Below, piece by piece: positions 44,801 through 56,034 of a stretch of 64,000 nt of DNA. Location of the stretch: positions 21,984,001-22,048,000 of the forward strand of contig JAZBRS010000039.1 of NCBI GenBank assembly GCA_037176725.1. The letters are read 5' to 3'. The position numbers were made by a program, and so were the translations under genes. How positions within the stretch are numbered: position 1 is the first letter of the stretch; the number at the start of each line of letters is the position of its first letter. Below the pieces are notes generated by a model, which saw nothing but the letters and a program-made list of their open reading frames with translations, was not told the DNA's origin and did not search any database. This DNA is from Posidonia oceanica (Eukaryota > Streptophyta > Magnoliopsida > Alismatales > Posidoniaceae).

Positions 44801-46826
44801 GGCCAAGTTTGGAGATTTTAGGAGGCTCGTGGTGGAAGTTCTTCAATGGAGTGTGTGTTGGAAGTTTTTGAAAGGGAAAATGGGTTCTCAAGATCTGTTT
44901 TTTGGGTGAATTCTTGGGTTTCTTCTTGGTTTTCTCTTTTGGTCCCGTGCACAAGGAAGAGGGAGGTCTGTGGATGTGTTCTGGATGGAGCGTCTGGTGT
45001 GTCCCCCCTAGGTCCGTTTTGGTTTTGTTTCTTGGCTTTTTTGTTGGGCATTCTTGGGTGTACGTCTGTTTTGGCAATGGCAGCAGCTAGGGCATGGGTC
45101 TGGTTCTGCAGGAGCATGGAGGTGTGTAGGATGGCAGGTCTGGATGGTGTGTTGTCGGTTGGGTGTGAGAGGTGTTGGCTGAAAGAGAGAAAAGAACAGA
45201 GAAGAGAAGGAGAAAAGCTACTGTGAGGAGGAAGGAAAGAAAAAAGAAAGAGAAATTAGAAAGAAAAGAAAGAAGGAAAGAAGGAAAGAAAAAACTAATT
45301 AAATTTTGGTTTTCTTTGGATTTGTTTCAAGGCAAATTGTTTTTTAATTTTTTTGTTTTTTAATTACTCTTTTAAATTTGTTAATGGTTTTCTTCTTTTA
45401 AGTTTTTTTTTAATTGTTTGAATTTCTCTTTTGATTTAAGTTTTTAGGATTTAAGTTTTCTTTAAATTATTTTTTGATTTTGTTTAAATGTTTGTCAAAA
45501 TTTTTAATTGTTTTTTAGTTAAGTTTTCCTTGTTAAGTTTTTCTTGTTAAGTTGCGATTTTTAATTAGGCTTTTTTAATGGGTTGTTTTTTAATTAGTTA
45601 GGAGGAGTTTTAGGTTTTCTTGATTTTAGTTTTTCTTAAGTCTTTTTTAAATTGCTTTTTGATTTTGTTTGTTAAGTTCTCTTAATATTTTTTAGTTAAG
45701 TTTTTCTTGTTAAGTTTTTCATTAAATGTTTTTAAATTGTTTCAAGTTTTTTGATTGTTTCTTTTAGATTCGTTAAGTGTTTTTTAATTACTTGTCTTAA
45801 TGTTTTTAATTGTTTTCTTCTTTTTTTTTAGGATTTTTTTTGATTATTTTTAATGAGGTTTTTACTCTTGGTTTGTTTTGATTATATTTTGGTTTTTGTT
45901 TGTTTTTTAATAGCATTTTCTTTTTATTTGTCTTGTATTTTTTAAATTGCATTCTTAGTTTCCCTTTTTAGTTGGAGTTAGTTAGGTTTTGTTTTTAATT
46001 GTTTGTTTAAGTTTTTAATTATTTCTTTTTAGGATTTTGATTTTTTTCTCTTTTGTTTTAGAGTTTTAAAGGTTTTTAAAGGTCTTTTAAGGATTTAGTG
46101 GAAGCAAGGAAAAGAAAGGGAAAAGGAAAAATAAATGGAAGAAATGGAGAAGGAGAGAAGAAAAGGAGGAACGGAAGGAAAATAAATATTATAAAATCAA
46201 GGGATAGGCTAAAAATAAAATAAAAATGCAAATAAAATACAAAAGAGAGAGATGCACAAGGTGGGTCCACAGCCAAGCAAGAAAAGGAGAGAGAAGAGAG
46301 TGAAAAGAAGGAGAATAAGGAGGAGAGAGAGAGGAGAGAGGAGAGAGGAAAGAATAATCTAGGAGAGAGAAAAGGATAATTTGGATAAATGAAGGGGTTA
46401 GAGGTTTAGAAAAGAGGTAAAATTTGGTGAGTGTGTGGCCTAGGGTCTCTAGTGTAGGACCTAGGGTTTGGATTTGGATTTTGGAAGGTTTTGGAGGGGT
46501 TTTGAGGTGTGGAAAACGGGTAGTTTTACCTAGGTTTTCTAGGGTTTTTGGGAGTGGTTTTGGTTTGAAATTTTAAGGGCTTTTTGGTAGACTTGCTAAG
46601 TTGGGAAGGGTGACTTTCCCTATGGTTTTTGGGTAGTTTTTGGGCTTCGGAGATGGGTGTGATGCTAGGTTAAGTTTGGGCTTGATTTGGAGAGAAGGAT
46701 GAAGAGAAGGGTGTAGGTTTGGACCTAGATTTGGATGGTTTTAGGTTAAGGTTTTGGATGGTTTTAGGTTTTTCCTAGCCGCCCAAGAGATCCACTAATT
46801 CAGCCTGTCAAAATGGGGTGTCAACA
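41885..46826 (-). repeat. 5' LTR of element 2 (4942 bp)
   Basis: It pairs with 2546-7438. About 690 bp (near 44690-45400) look almost identical to the partner, while the first 100 bp of the plus-strand copy show six transitions. Confidence 0.93.
42594..43069. repeat. 30-bp minisatellite inside LTR, about 16 units
   Basis: Same unit as at 3255-3668, with two more copies than the paired LTR. Confidence 0.92.
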
Positions 46827-46831
46827 GTGCT
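46827..46831. repeat. Target site duplication GTGCT, right of element 2
   Basis: It directly follows TGTCAACA and matches 2541-2545. Confidence 0.9.
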
Positions 46832-47255
46832 ACACAGCAACACCAAATAATAATCACAACGTACACCGAGCAACGATGAAATCAAGGTACAAACTACAAA
46901 TAAATACCTCCTCAAATGTTGATATTGATACCCTTCTTGAAGTGGTCATAGCACATACTCAGCCACTTCACCCTATGTTCTAGTGGGTCAATCCCCACCT
47001 ATAACTCAATTGTTGTTTGTTTCTCGAAGTGCATCATCGCGAAAGTCCAAAGAGCAGAAGTTGGATCGACACCATCGGTACGAAGTAATTCCAGACATTT
47101 AGCTCGTGTTGAATTCACCTTCGCATCATGCATTTCATTAATGAAGGTACCCACAGAGTCCAGGCGGCTAATTGCGGCGTCTCTTTTGTCCAAAACTTTG
47201 CTCCTTTTACAAGTCCGCGTTGCATTAGGTTTAGATGAGACAGATACTCGAGGTG
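46832..47255. other. Host DNA between elements 2 and 3
   Basis: 424 bases separate two head-to-head 5' LTRs. They would continue directly from 2545 before element 2 inserted. They contain one short coding-like segment on the minus strand. Confidence 0.7.
46999..47193 (-). pseudogene. Possible C-terminal fragment of a Myb/SANT-like (Harbinger-associated) protein
   Basis: The 64 codons read MDKRDAAISRLDSVGTFINE and end in SALWTFAMMHFEKQTTIEL. Past the stop the frame continues EHRVKWLSMCYDHF. The 'DPTSALWTFAMMHF ... R-x-KWL' spacing recalls the C-terminal region of plant L10-interacting Myb/SANT-like proteins. The match is short and from memory. It could equally be another degenerate plant ORF. 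Confidence 0.3.
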
Positions 47256-47399
47256 TGTTGACACCTCATTTTTGACCCCGGTTTAGTGGCTCTCTCTCTC
47301 TGGTAGGATGACTTAGAAAATCCACACAAAAAACTAGAAAATTAAGACTTAAAACCTAGAAAAACCTACTCCAAAAATCATAGGAAACTTTGCATGAAA

Positions 47400-47640
47400 C
47401 TTAGGTTAAAAACTTAGAAAATCCTAGGTTAAACCCTAGAAACCTAGGTCTACTCTCCCCCTTAACCCTAGAAAACTCTAGGATTCAGCTCTCCCTTAAA
47501 AACCTAGAAAACCCTAGGCTTTGAACTCTAGAACTCTAGGCCCAATCCACAAAAACCCTAGGATCCCCTCACATAAACCCTAGCCTTTAATTCCCAAAAA
47601 CCCTAGAAAAAACACTAGAAACTCTAGGTCACAAAACCCA
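47400..47640 (+). promoter_or_regulatory. Cluster of telo-box-like AAACCCTA motifs in U3
   Basis: Within about 240 bp the pattern 'aaaccctag' or a one-base variant occurs more than ten times (aaaccctagaaacctagg, aaaaccctaggat and others). AAACCCTA is the plant telo-box found in promoters of ribosomal protein and cell-cycle genes. A role here is inferred. The reversed motif 'cctagggttt' is found at the matching place of the other LTRs (about 7030, 14120, 35260, 46440). Confidence 0.6.
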
Positions 47641-47689
47641 AAACCAATTTCCAAAACCCACACAAAAGCCAAGCCTAATCCATCTTCCT

Positions 47690-48330
47690 ATCTTTCTTTC
47701 CTTCTTTCTTTCTTTCCTTTCCTTTTCTTCTTCTTCTCCTCTTTTTATTTCTTTTTTCTTTTCTTTTCAAGCCCAAGCCCAACACTCTTCTCCCTTCCTT
47801 TCCCTTTTCTTTTATTTCTTCTTTTCAATCCAGCCTAGCCCACCTCCACTTTTTTATTTCTTTTTCCTTTTTTTCTTCTTCCAAAGCCCAGCCCACCTCC
47901 TCTTTTTTATTTCTTTTTCTTTTTTTTCTTCTTCCAAAGCCCAACCCACCTCCTCTTTTTTATTTCTTTTTCCTCTTTTCTTCTTCCAAAGCCCACAACC
48001 TTCTCCCCTTATTTACTTTTTCCTTTTTTTTTTTCAACCACAGGCCCGGCCCATCTTTAGCCCTCTCCTTCCCCCTTTATTTCTTTTTTTCTCTCCCACC
48101 AGCCCATCTCCTCTCCTCCTCTTTTCCCCTTTTTTATTTTCCTTTCTTTCTTTCAGCCACGGGCCTGGCCCATTTCCTCCTTTTCCTTCTCTCCCTTTTT
48201 GTCTTTTTCTTTTTATTTTTCCTACAGCCCACAGCTCGGCCTATCTCTTCTTCCTCTTCTTCCTTTTCTTTCAGCCAACCCACCTTCATTCTTTTTCTCC
48301 TTCTTTTCCCTCCATCATCACTTGCACAGC
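47690..48330. repeat. CT-rich low-complexity region in LTR
   Basis: Mostly T and C, with repeated 'agcccacctcctcttttttatttc' type units. Three copies of a piece of about 60 bp lie between 47840 and 48000. Open frames rich in Ser, Pro and Leu here are compositional. Confidence 0.75.
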
Positions 48331-48981
48331 CAACACTCAACCCCTCTGCTCTCACCATCCCTCACAGCAATTCACAGCCGCCAACACTCCACCCTCTGCC
48401 CACTTACTACTCGACGATTGCCCACGCCACCATCCGACGTTCACCCCTGCAGAGCCACCTTCGCTGACCTCCCAGAGACAGCCACCACCTACAGAGCCAC
48501 CTTCAGCCCTCCTGCACGCTTCATGCCTACTCGAGTGGCAAGCCCAGAACAAAACGATCCCTCCTCATCCCTTCCAGAGGTGGAAGCACAGAATTCACAA
48601 AAAACCCAAGCTAGAACCCAACTCCTTCACACACAGCACAGTAACCTCCGTTTTCCTCTCCAAGCACCCCAGCCACTCACAACCTCCACAAACACCTCCA
48701 TCCTCTTCCACCAATCCAGAGAGACACCCACAAGCACCCAGAGAGCCACATTCCTAGAGAAGAGCCCAGAAAATCACAGTGCACCCAAAAATCCAAACCC
48801 CAGTTTCGCGCGGCCAAACCAGCTTCTGGATAGCTCTGGACCTTCCTCGCGACACTAGGAACATCCTCAGATCATGCCACGCCGCCGAGGACTCCTATAG
48901 CGCCGTCGCGACCTCCGCCTGCACTGTCGAACCCACCTAAGGTCGGTAGCCCTCCTCAGTCATCCTCGTAGGTAACCGAAG

Positions 48982-48992
48982 CTATATTTAAG
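48982..48992 (+). promoter_or_regulatory. Candidate TATA box in the LTR of element 3
   Basis: 'gctatatttaagct' is a TATA-like sequence inside an otherwise GC-rich part of the LTR. Position alone supports it, and I could not find an equally clear counterpart in the other LTRs. Confidence 0.3.
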
Positions 48993-49439
48993 CTCCTTGT
49001 ATGCTTCTCGTGCTTCCTAGGCAATTAGAAATAGGTTTAGGGCTTTAGTATGCCGTTTCACCTTCGCCGCTACAGTCGTCTTCTTCGGCGAGCCTCTGCA
49101 GCATTGCCGCACTCCCGGCCAACTCCGCTTCTGCCGACCGCACCCCTAGCTCCGCCCGACCTCCGGTAGCTCAGCCCAGCACTACCCTTATGCCGTCGTC
49201 GCCTCCTGCGCCTGCACCATCTCCAGCAACTTTTGCAGCAGGTCCACCCACGTCGACAGGCTGCTCTGACCACCGTCATACGCCGCTGAGCCCTCTAGAA
49301 CCACCGGACAACCGCCCTCCAGCCTCCAGACACCTCCGCACCGCCGCATGCCTGCCGAACTGCCGTGGCAGACCTTCCTTCTCCGGTGCATGTGGCAGAA
49401 GCTCGACATGCACTGTTCATTGTAGCAAGCTATAGTTTG

Positions 49440-51290
49440 ATTTTTGTTTTGATTCAGTGCATTAAAGTAAATTACTACAGGTTATTTTTATTGCTTTTAG
49501 GTCCAATTGTGGTTTAAGTTTCATTTAATTTCTGATTAAAACTCTATTACATTGCCTTTAATTCCTGCAGTTTGTTTTTATTACGTTTCAGTCTAATTTC
49601 AATTCAAATCATTTAATTTCTACTTGTTCACTTTACTGCATTGCATTTAGGTCCCAAGGTTTAGTTTATTTGCATTCTAGTCCAGAGTTAGTTTAAATTT
49701 CATTTAATTTCTGATTAAAACCATATTACATTGCATTTTTAATTCTGTGTTTTATTTTTATTGCGTTTCAATCCTTAGACCATATCAGTAATCATTTAAT
49801 TTCCATGTTTACCTTATTATAATGCATTTTTAATTCTATGTTTTATTTTTATTGCATTTCAGTCCTTAGACCATATCAGTAATCATTTAATTTCCATGTT
49901 TACCTTATTACATTGCATTTTTAATCATGCATTTTACTTTTATCACATCTAAGTCCTCAAGCCGTATTAGTAATCATTTAATTTCCATGTTTACCTTATT
50001 ACATTGCATTTTTAATCATGCATTTTACTTTTATCACATTTCAGTCCTCAGTTTATTTATCATATCATTTAAATGTCATGTTTACCTTATTACATTGCAT
50101 TTTTAATCATACATTCTACTTTTATCACATTTCAGTCCTTAGTTTATTTATCACAGCATTTAATTGTCATTTTTACCTTATTACATTGCATTTCATCCTG
50201 TCTTTTATTTTATTTGCACTTCAGTCCTATTCTGTTGTAGTTTTCACTTAAATCATGTTTTAAAACTATATTGCATTGCAGAAAAACCCAAAAATATGTT
50301 TTAATTGCTCGTTAGTCCAATATGTTGTGAATTAGTCATTTAATTTTGCATTTTACCTTATTTCATTGCATTTTTAATCTTGTAGTTTACTTTTATTGCA
50401 TCTAAGTCCTCAGACCATTCAACATTCATTTAATCATGTTTTAAACTATATTGCATTGCAGAAAAACCCAAAAATATGCTTTAATTGCATTTCAGTCCAT
50501 TTTGCTTTGAATCACTCATTTAAATCCTGTTTTAACCTTATTGCATTGCATAAAAACCCAGAAAAATGTTGTAACTGCACATCAGTCCAGTTTGCATTCA
50601 ATCATTCATTTAAATTCTGTTTTAAACTATATTGCATTGCTGTTTAGTCCAATAACTTGTTTTATTTGCATTTTAGTCCTTCATGCATTTAAATGTCATT
50701 TAAGTTGCATTTTAAATCATGTTGCATTGCAGTAAAATACATTAGTTTGTTCTAGTTGCATATCAGTCCAAAAAATGTTAAGATCATTGCATGCTTGCCT
50801 GTTTATCTTGCTTTTGCAATTTAGTCCAATAGTTTATGCTAATTGCATGTTAGTCCTAATTTCAATTGCTTGCCTGCTTGCATGTCTGTCTTGCAATGCA
50901 AATAAGTCCACCATGTTTTCTGAACTGGATGTAGGTCCAAATGCTACATACAATCACATTTTGCTCTACTTTGCACATAAACCCTATAGTTTTCCTATAT
51001 TACATATAGGTCACTATCTTTTGCTGTAGTATGCATTCTTTTATCTAGTGTTGCATTGCATTGTTAGTTTACATTGCATTCAAACTGTTGCCTTGCATAC
51101 TTTTGCCATGTGATTGCATGTAGGTCCCTGCAATTCTCTTAATTGCACTTAGGTCCCTGCATTTGCATTCTTGCTTGCATTGCACTCCCATGTCATTGCA
51201 TATTGCACTCTTACATCATTTTGAGCATCCTTAGCTTCATTGCATGTAGGACATCCTGCATTGCACACACATAGGAGTAATTTGCACTTA
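49440..51290. repeat. Array of degenerate 'ttgcatttnagtcc' units
   Basis: The motif 'attgcattt' and the companion 'agtcc' recur every 30-70 bases for 1.8 kb. Near-identical blocks occur in places (for example 49790-49830 and 49865-49910). The reverse motif 'ggactaaaatgcaattt' forms the equivalent arrays at about 3960-4640, 10620-11580, 31740-32690, 43400-44040 and 60600-61760. Confidence 0.75.
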
Positions 51291-51825
51291 GACCACTTTA
51301 TCTAGCCCTTGAGCCATCAGACTTGATTCCTGAATAACTTTTGATCGGACTGTTGGATCTTCACGATCTAACTATCCAGGTCTTCCTAGTTGAATGATCT
51401 TCCATTCTAACCAAAGTTATTTCAGATCAGGCCTCAGATCCTCAAGATAAGTCCATTTGAATCACTGCATAGCACTCACTGCCTTATCACTTGCATTGCA
51501 TGCATCGTTTTCGAGATCTGTTTTCTCGTGCATGTAGATTAGGCTTTACCGCCCCTGTTTTCGTTTCCCATGTTGCATGCCGCTTCGCATTTGCATGGTT
51601 TACCGCTATTTTGATTTCCCACCTGCATTGTATTTAGGGCAATGATGCTTACTGCCTAGGAGTTCTCACGAACCAGGGCTTGCCTGTTCGGAACACTAGC
51701 AGCACAGTTGAGCACATAGATTGCACGTTTAATTCTCTGCACTCATTTCAGCACTTAGAGCATACACTTGAGCATGTAATTAAGCATTCATGGCATTTAG
51801 GAATTCACAGCATGTATCTTCCTGC

Positions 51826-51920
51826 ATATGCGAGTGTTAAGCCTAGAAAGACCGATTCTCGGACGTTTCGGGGGTGCCTAACACCATCCCCGTGCGTAAC
51901 AGGAGTCCTTGCCCTTTCTC
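51826..51920 (+). promoter_or_regulatory. Conserved U5 motif near the LTR end
   Basis: A block with 'aagcctagaaagaccgattc' and 'gggggtgcctaacacc', then 'gtaacaggagtccttgccc', is conserved in all six LTRs seen. In the minus-oriented ones it is at about 2898-2990, 9252-9347, 30370-30465, 42238-42330 and 59583-59675. It is the best-conserved part of the LTRs. A similar 'GGTGCTAACACCTTCC' motif is known in U5 of Tat elements. Confidence 0.75.
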
Positions 51921-52051
51921 ATGGCCCGTAATGACCATATTGCCCTTATCCTAGGCACGAGTCACATTTGCATAGCATTTGCATTCTTTTTTCTTTCTTT
52001 TTTGCATGATTTCTCATGCTTTCCCTGGTTTTCCTTGTCTCTTGATTTAAT

Positions 52052-52070
52052 AGACATGGTGGCGACTCTG
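52052..52070 (+). other. PBS-like motif inside the LTR
   Basis: 'atggtggcgactctgattt' contains TGGCGACTC, the first nine bases of the tRNA-Arg PBS, about 155 bp before the LTR end. All other LTRs have the same motif in the same place (reverse strand about 2711-2724, 9070-9081, 30188-30199, 42050-42061, 59394-59405). In 2711-2724 the match to the PBS is 11 bases. Confidence 0.7.
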
Positions 52071-52223
52071 ATTTAGTCTTATCTTTGTTTTTCCTCTTTT
52101 TCTAGCGTTTCTGAGTAGAGTATCCCTCCTCGGGTCCAACCGCTAATAGTGAACCTAATTCTGATCGGTGCACACGAGCTTTGGCATCGTGCATGGACAA
52201 TCCAAATTTCGGGGTTACCATAG

Positions 52224-52242
52224 TAGCAACTCCGCTGGGGAT
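52224..52242 (+). other. Primer-binding site of element 3, decayed
   Basis: TAGCAACTCCGCTGGGGAT, one base after the LTR, differs from the element 1 PBS by two G to A changes. Confidence 0.8.
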
Positions 52243-53392
52243 ACTAGACTCCGGCTTTCGTTTTTGGCTTTCTCACCGCTTGGATTTTGCATCTTTTGCT
52301 TGCCTTGCTTGTTTACATGCTTTTTGCTTGCTCTGCCTTTACATGCTCTACTGCTTGCTTGTCTTTACTTACTTTATTTGCTCTATTTCTTGCATTACAT
52401 GTCTAAATATTTGCTTGGCACAATAATACATGCTTTTTGGATGGTAAATGCTTTGTTTTACACATTTGCTATGCCACCACACATGCACATGCCATGTATA
52501 CATGCCTTTTGATATGATAAGTGTTTTCCCTTCACTATCATGTCCACAACACTAGCACATGCCATGAGCATGCCTTTTGCAATGATGTTTGTTGTTTGCT
52601 TGCTATGTCTGGGTGATTTTCTTCCCCTTTTTGCATTAAGCATAAGGACAATTAGAGACTGATTGCTACCCCCACGGCTAACTAAAAATGGCAAGTAAAA
52701 ATAAATTCTATTTACAACTAGAGCCATCAACACACTTGCATCCCCTTGAGTTAATAAAATATGCAAGATAAAAGACTTTAATCATTTGCATGAAGCATCA
52801 TATAGGGCATGCATCTTCTCATCTGAGTCCACCTACCAGTCTATGAAGGATAGTCCTGGCCTCTTGCCTCACTACTTTGGCATGGCACGAGTTAGTCAAT
52901 CAGTCCCCCCTTGTCAGGGGTCGTGTCGGTGCTAGTGGAGGGTACCACCCACGCTTCGGTGGGGTCGAGGCCACCAACGCACCACCCTGTTACTACCTGA
53001 GCTTTGGGCCAGGATTTAGACAAGGGACCTACTTTTCTGGCCTGAGTCGGTGACCTGTACACCTGTGAGTGTCCGAAGTAGACCACCTACTAGGATACAC
53101 TAGATTGGTGAGAGAGAGCATGCTAGAAGGCATACATGTCATTCATGCCACAATTTAATGCACTTACATTTCATTTTCTGGTTCTAATCCCAGTTTCTGT
53201 TGTGTCGCGCAGAGGTCAGTGAGCGAGTTCTCTAGTTGGAGCTCGAGTCCTTCCTCTTACTGACACTCCTGCTGAGACACATGTACTTGACCATCTTCTC
53301 TTGAGCTATCCGCTTTTGCGACGATAGCTCCTCTTAGAACTCGCCCTTTCACCTCTCGTAGCAGCCCTATTCTCACCCGCTCTCGGTCAGCG
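52243..53392 (+). other. 5' leader of element 3
   Basis: No gene. It contains the conserved leader block (about 52740-53070, including 'gggtaccacccacgctt' and 'ccaccaacgcaccaccctgt') and T-rich 'tgcttg' sequence next to the PBS. Confidence 0.7.
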
Positions 53393-56034
53393 ATGGCCCA
53401 GTGCACCATTGGACTCCTGCTTACCCTTACCTCGAAGGCGGTTTTCGCTTCGGTCCCTCCGACACTCGCTTCCACTCCCTTTGTGCCCCTTGTGACACCA
53501 GGGTTTCCCCCTCTGTCGCCTAGGGCACCCCAGTTTGTTCCAGGGCATTGGCAGACCTACGCCCCTCCGGATCCGGTCGCCGAGTCTCTCTTGATGACCG
53601 CCACTCGTGTTCTGTAGGCGCCTCTGACCCCACTCTCCCAGGGCTACGTCCCTCTCAACTCCTCTTCTGCTGCGGTGACCCTTGCTGTAGGACTTCAACC
53701 TCCTGGACAGTCTATCCCTTTTGGCTCTGGTCCCCCACCGACACTGCACCTTAGCATTCCCACTAACGGGATGCCTGATGAGCAGTATCAGCACCTGATG
53801 GAGACTGCCCAGTGGCTACAGGGCATGGCTCTATCAGTCTGCCCCTCTTTCGTTCTTGTTGGTCCCGAGATTCCTGTGCGGCCTGCTCCCGCATATCATG
53901 CATTTCCTTCTACACTTCCGCCTAGATCATTGCCTCAGCTGCTCACGGTTCCGGCGATGGGGGCACGGTTTCCGCCTCCTGCATCTGCACAGCACTATGC
54001 ACAGCATGCACCTCTGCCACCTGGTGGCCAGTCCTTCGGGCTGGTTGGAGTGCAGTACCCCACAGGCCCGCCGCTCGGCACCGCACCGGTGCGGCCGCTG
54101 CTGCTCCAGCACTCTGCACCCATTGCACAGCATGTCATCTACCTGCCCCTTGCATCAGGTTTAGACTTCAACATGCATTCCCTCTCACACTACACCTGCG
54201 CATGGGTACGCCGGCCTTCACATCGCATCACCAGGCGACGTGATGGTGGATTCGGAGGAGCACCTTGGTGCGACCCAATCGGCGTACGTGGTCTCTGCCC
54301 CTGCTGCCCCATCACCTTCAGTAGCCAATCCAGATCCCATCAATAACAGGATGGATGTTCTGGAGAAAGCACTACGTCTAGTGTAGGGTACTGACCACCA
54401 GACCTACCAGTTCCGAGACCTCTGCTATTTCCCAGAGGCGGTACTCCCACCGAAGTTCAAAATCCCAGACTTTGAAAAATATAATGGTAGGGGCTACCCC
54501 ATAGCCCATCTAAAGGCATACTGCAGTGATCTTGCTCAGCTTCAGGCTGACGAGAGGTTGCTGATCCACCTGTTCCAGAAGAGTCTGTTTGGTCTGGCCC
54601 TCAAGTGGTTCACATTGCTTGACATGACCGCCATCAAGACTTGGAACGACCTAAGCCAGGCGTTCCTGGAACAATACTCCTTCAACCTCGACCTGGTCCC
54701 TAAGCGTGCGGACCTGGTCGCAACCAAGCAGAATCCTGTCAAGTCGTTCGGGGAGTACGTCGGCTACTGGAGCGCCCTTGCTTCAGAGGTTCGAGATAGG
54801 CCCTCTGACGAGGAGTCTATCAAGATCCTAATTAAAGGGGAGCAGCCATCTACCAGGGCTCTGCTTAGCATCCAACCCGTCACGACCTTTGTTGTACTAA
54901 TTTGAGCTGGCGCTCGCGTAGAGAGTTCGTTGCAGAGTGGCAACTTCCCCGCACTCTCTGCGTTCACGAAGCAGGCCTCCGCCAGCAGCAACAGCAGTGC
55001 CAACAACAACAATAGCGGTAGCAGCAGTAGCCGCCCCTGGAAGAAGGATCCTCCGAAGCCCGCTGTTGCATACGTCGACTCTCCTGCTGCGCCTATTCAT
55101 CTGGTGTCTCGGCCTGCCCCTACTCAGATAATTTACACACCAGCACCTAGGGCACACCCCACACCACAGATCACCACCACCGCTCGACCGGTCTATCCTG
55201 CCGCACCGGTTCAGCAAGGACAATACCAAAGGCAGAGACGGCCACTCACAGACAAGTGGAAGTTCGCTGCACTGGTGGAACCACTGAGTGCCGTTCTCCT
55301 TAAGGTTGCGTCGCTCCTGAGCTTTCTGGAGGTTCGCCCGCCGTGAAACCCACTACCGCATTGGTATAAGGCGAACCTTTTTTGCAATTTCCATCGAAAT
55401 ACCGGGCATTCGACGGATAATTGCTTCACCTTACGGAATGCTATTGAGGATTTGATTGAATCGGGAACGATTGTGATTGACACGCACGAGGCATCCACTT
55501 CCACACCTCTCCCTGCATCAGCATCAGCATCTTCCCCTGCCAACATTGTTCGCCAGCCCCTGCCCGAGCACTCGTATCCGGGAGGCGCAGGGACCTCAGG
55601 AATCCACTCTTTCTTCCCTTCCGAGTCTGCCACGTCTATGGTAGATCCCTCTGAGCTCATCCATGACATTTCTAAACCCTTTCCAGTCTCTCTTTACCTT
55701 GCAGCTGTCGCCGGCTCTAAGTCGGGCGTTCATATGATCCAACCGCACGCCAGGCCGGAGCGCTCTTCCATGCCGCCCACCATGCTTCCTCGGGCTCAAG
55801 CCCTAGTACACCTCCTAGGTAGGACTCAGCTAGGATCCCTTGTCCACCTGTTAGGTAGACCTTAGCCTCCACCTGCCTTGCCTTCCCAGCAACCTCGTCC
55901 ATCTCCCCATCAACCAATAAACACCCCTGCAGCCCCTCTTGTGCTTGTTGCACGTGTTCCCGTAGTTATTAACCTCATTCGGGACACCCATCGTGTACCT
56001 TACAGCTATGTCACAGAAATGTGTGTGGAAGTGA
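53393..56034 (+). pseudogene. Gag of element 3, decayed
   Basis: It starts MAQCTIGLLL and follows the gag of element 1 to the end. The core has LPPKFKIPDFEKYNGRG, FQKSLFGLALKWFTLLDM and FGEYVGYWSALASEV. The zinc knuckle reads CNFHRNTGHSTDNC. The frame is broken by TAG at 53615-53617, a frameshift near 54145-54165, TAG near 54385, TGA at 54903-54905 and 55344-55346, and TAG at 55863-55865. At the place of element 1's 1-bp deletion this copy keeps the extra base (gacctttg). Confidence 0.88.

Larger units (their letters stand above)
2546..46826 (-). mobile_element. Element 2: gag-only Tat/Ogre-like LTR retrotransposon, interrupted by element 1
   Basis: A complete LTR retrotransposon in minus orientation, with 3' LTR 2546-7438, 5' LTR 41885-46826 and flanking GTGCT duplications. 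After removing the 26.8-kb insertion and its 5-bp duplication its own length is about 17.45 kb, with about 7.6 kb internal. It keeps a PBS for tRNA-Arg, a conserved leader, a nearly intact gag (40409 to about 38165) and a polypurine tract. No protease, RT, RNase H or integrase motif is visible in 7439-8951 or 35784-38165. It is therefore a large non-autonomous element that would need enzymes supplied by relatives. Confidence 0.9.
47256..52222 (+). repeat. 5' LTR of element 3 (4967 bp)
   Basis: It starts TGTTGACACCTC and ends GGGGTTACCATA. The terminal CA seems mutated to TA. It shares the U5 motif and the telo-box-rich start with the other LTRs but lacks the 30-bp minisatellite. Internal order is telo-box region (47390-47660), CT-rich region (47690-48330), GC-rich region (48340-49430), 'gcattgca' array (49440-51290) and U5 motif (51826-51920). 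Confidence 0.9.
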
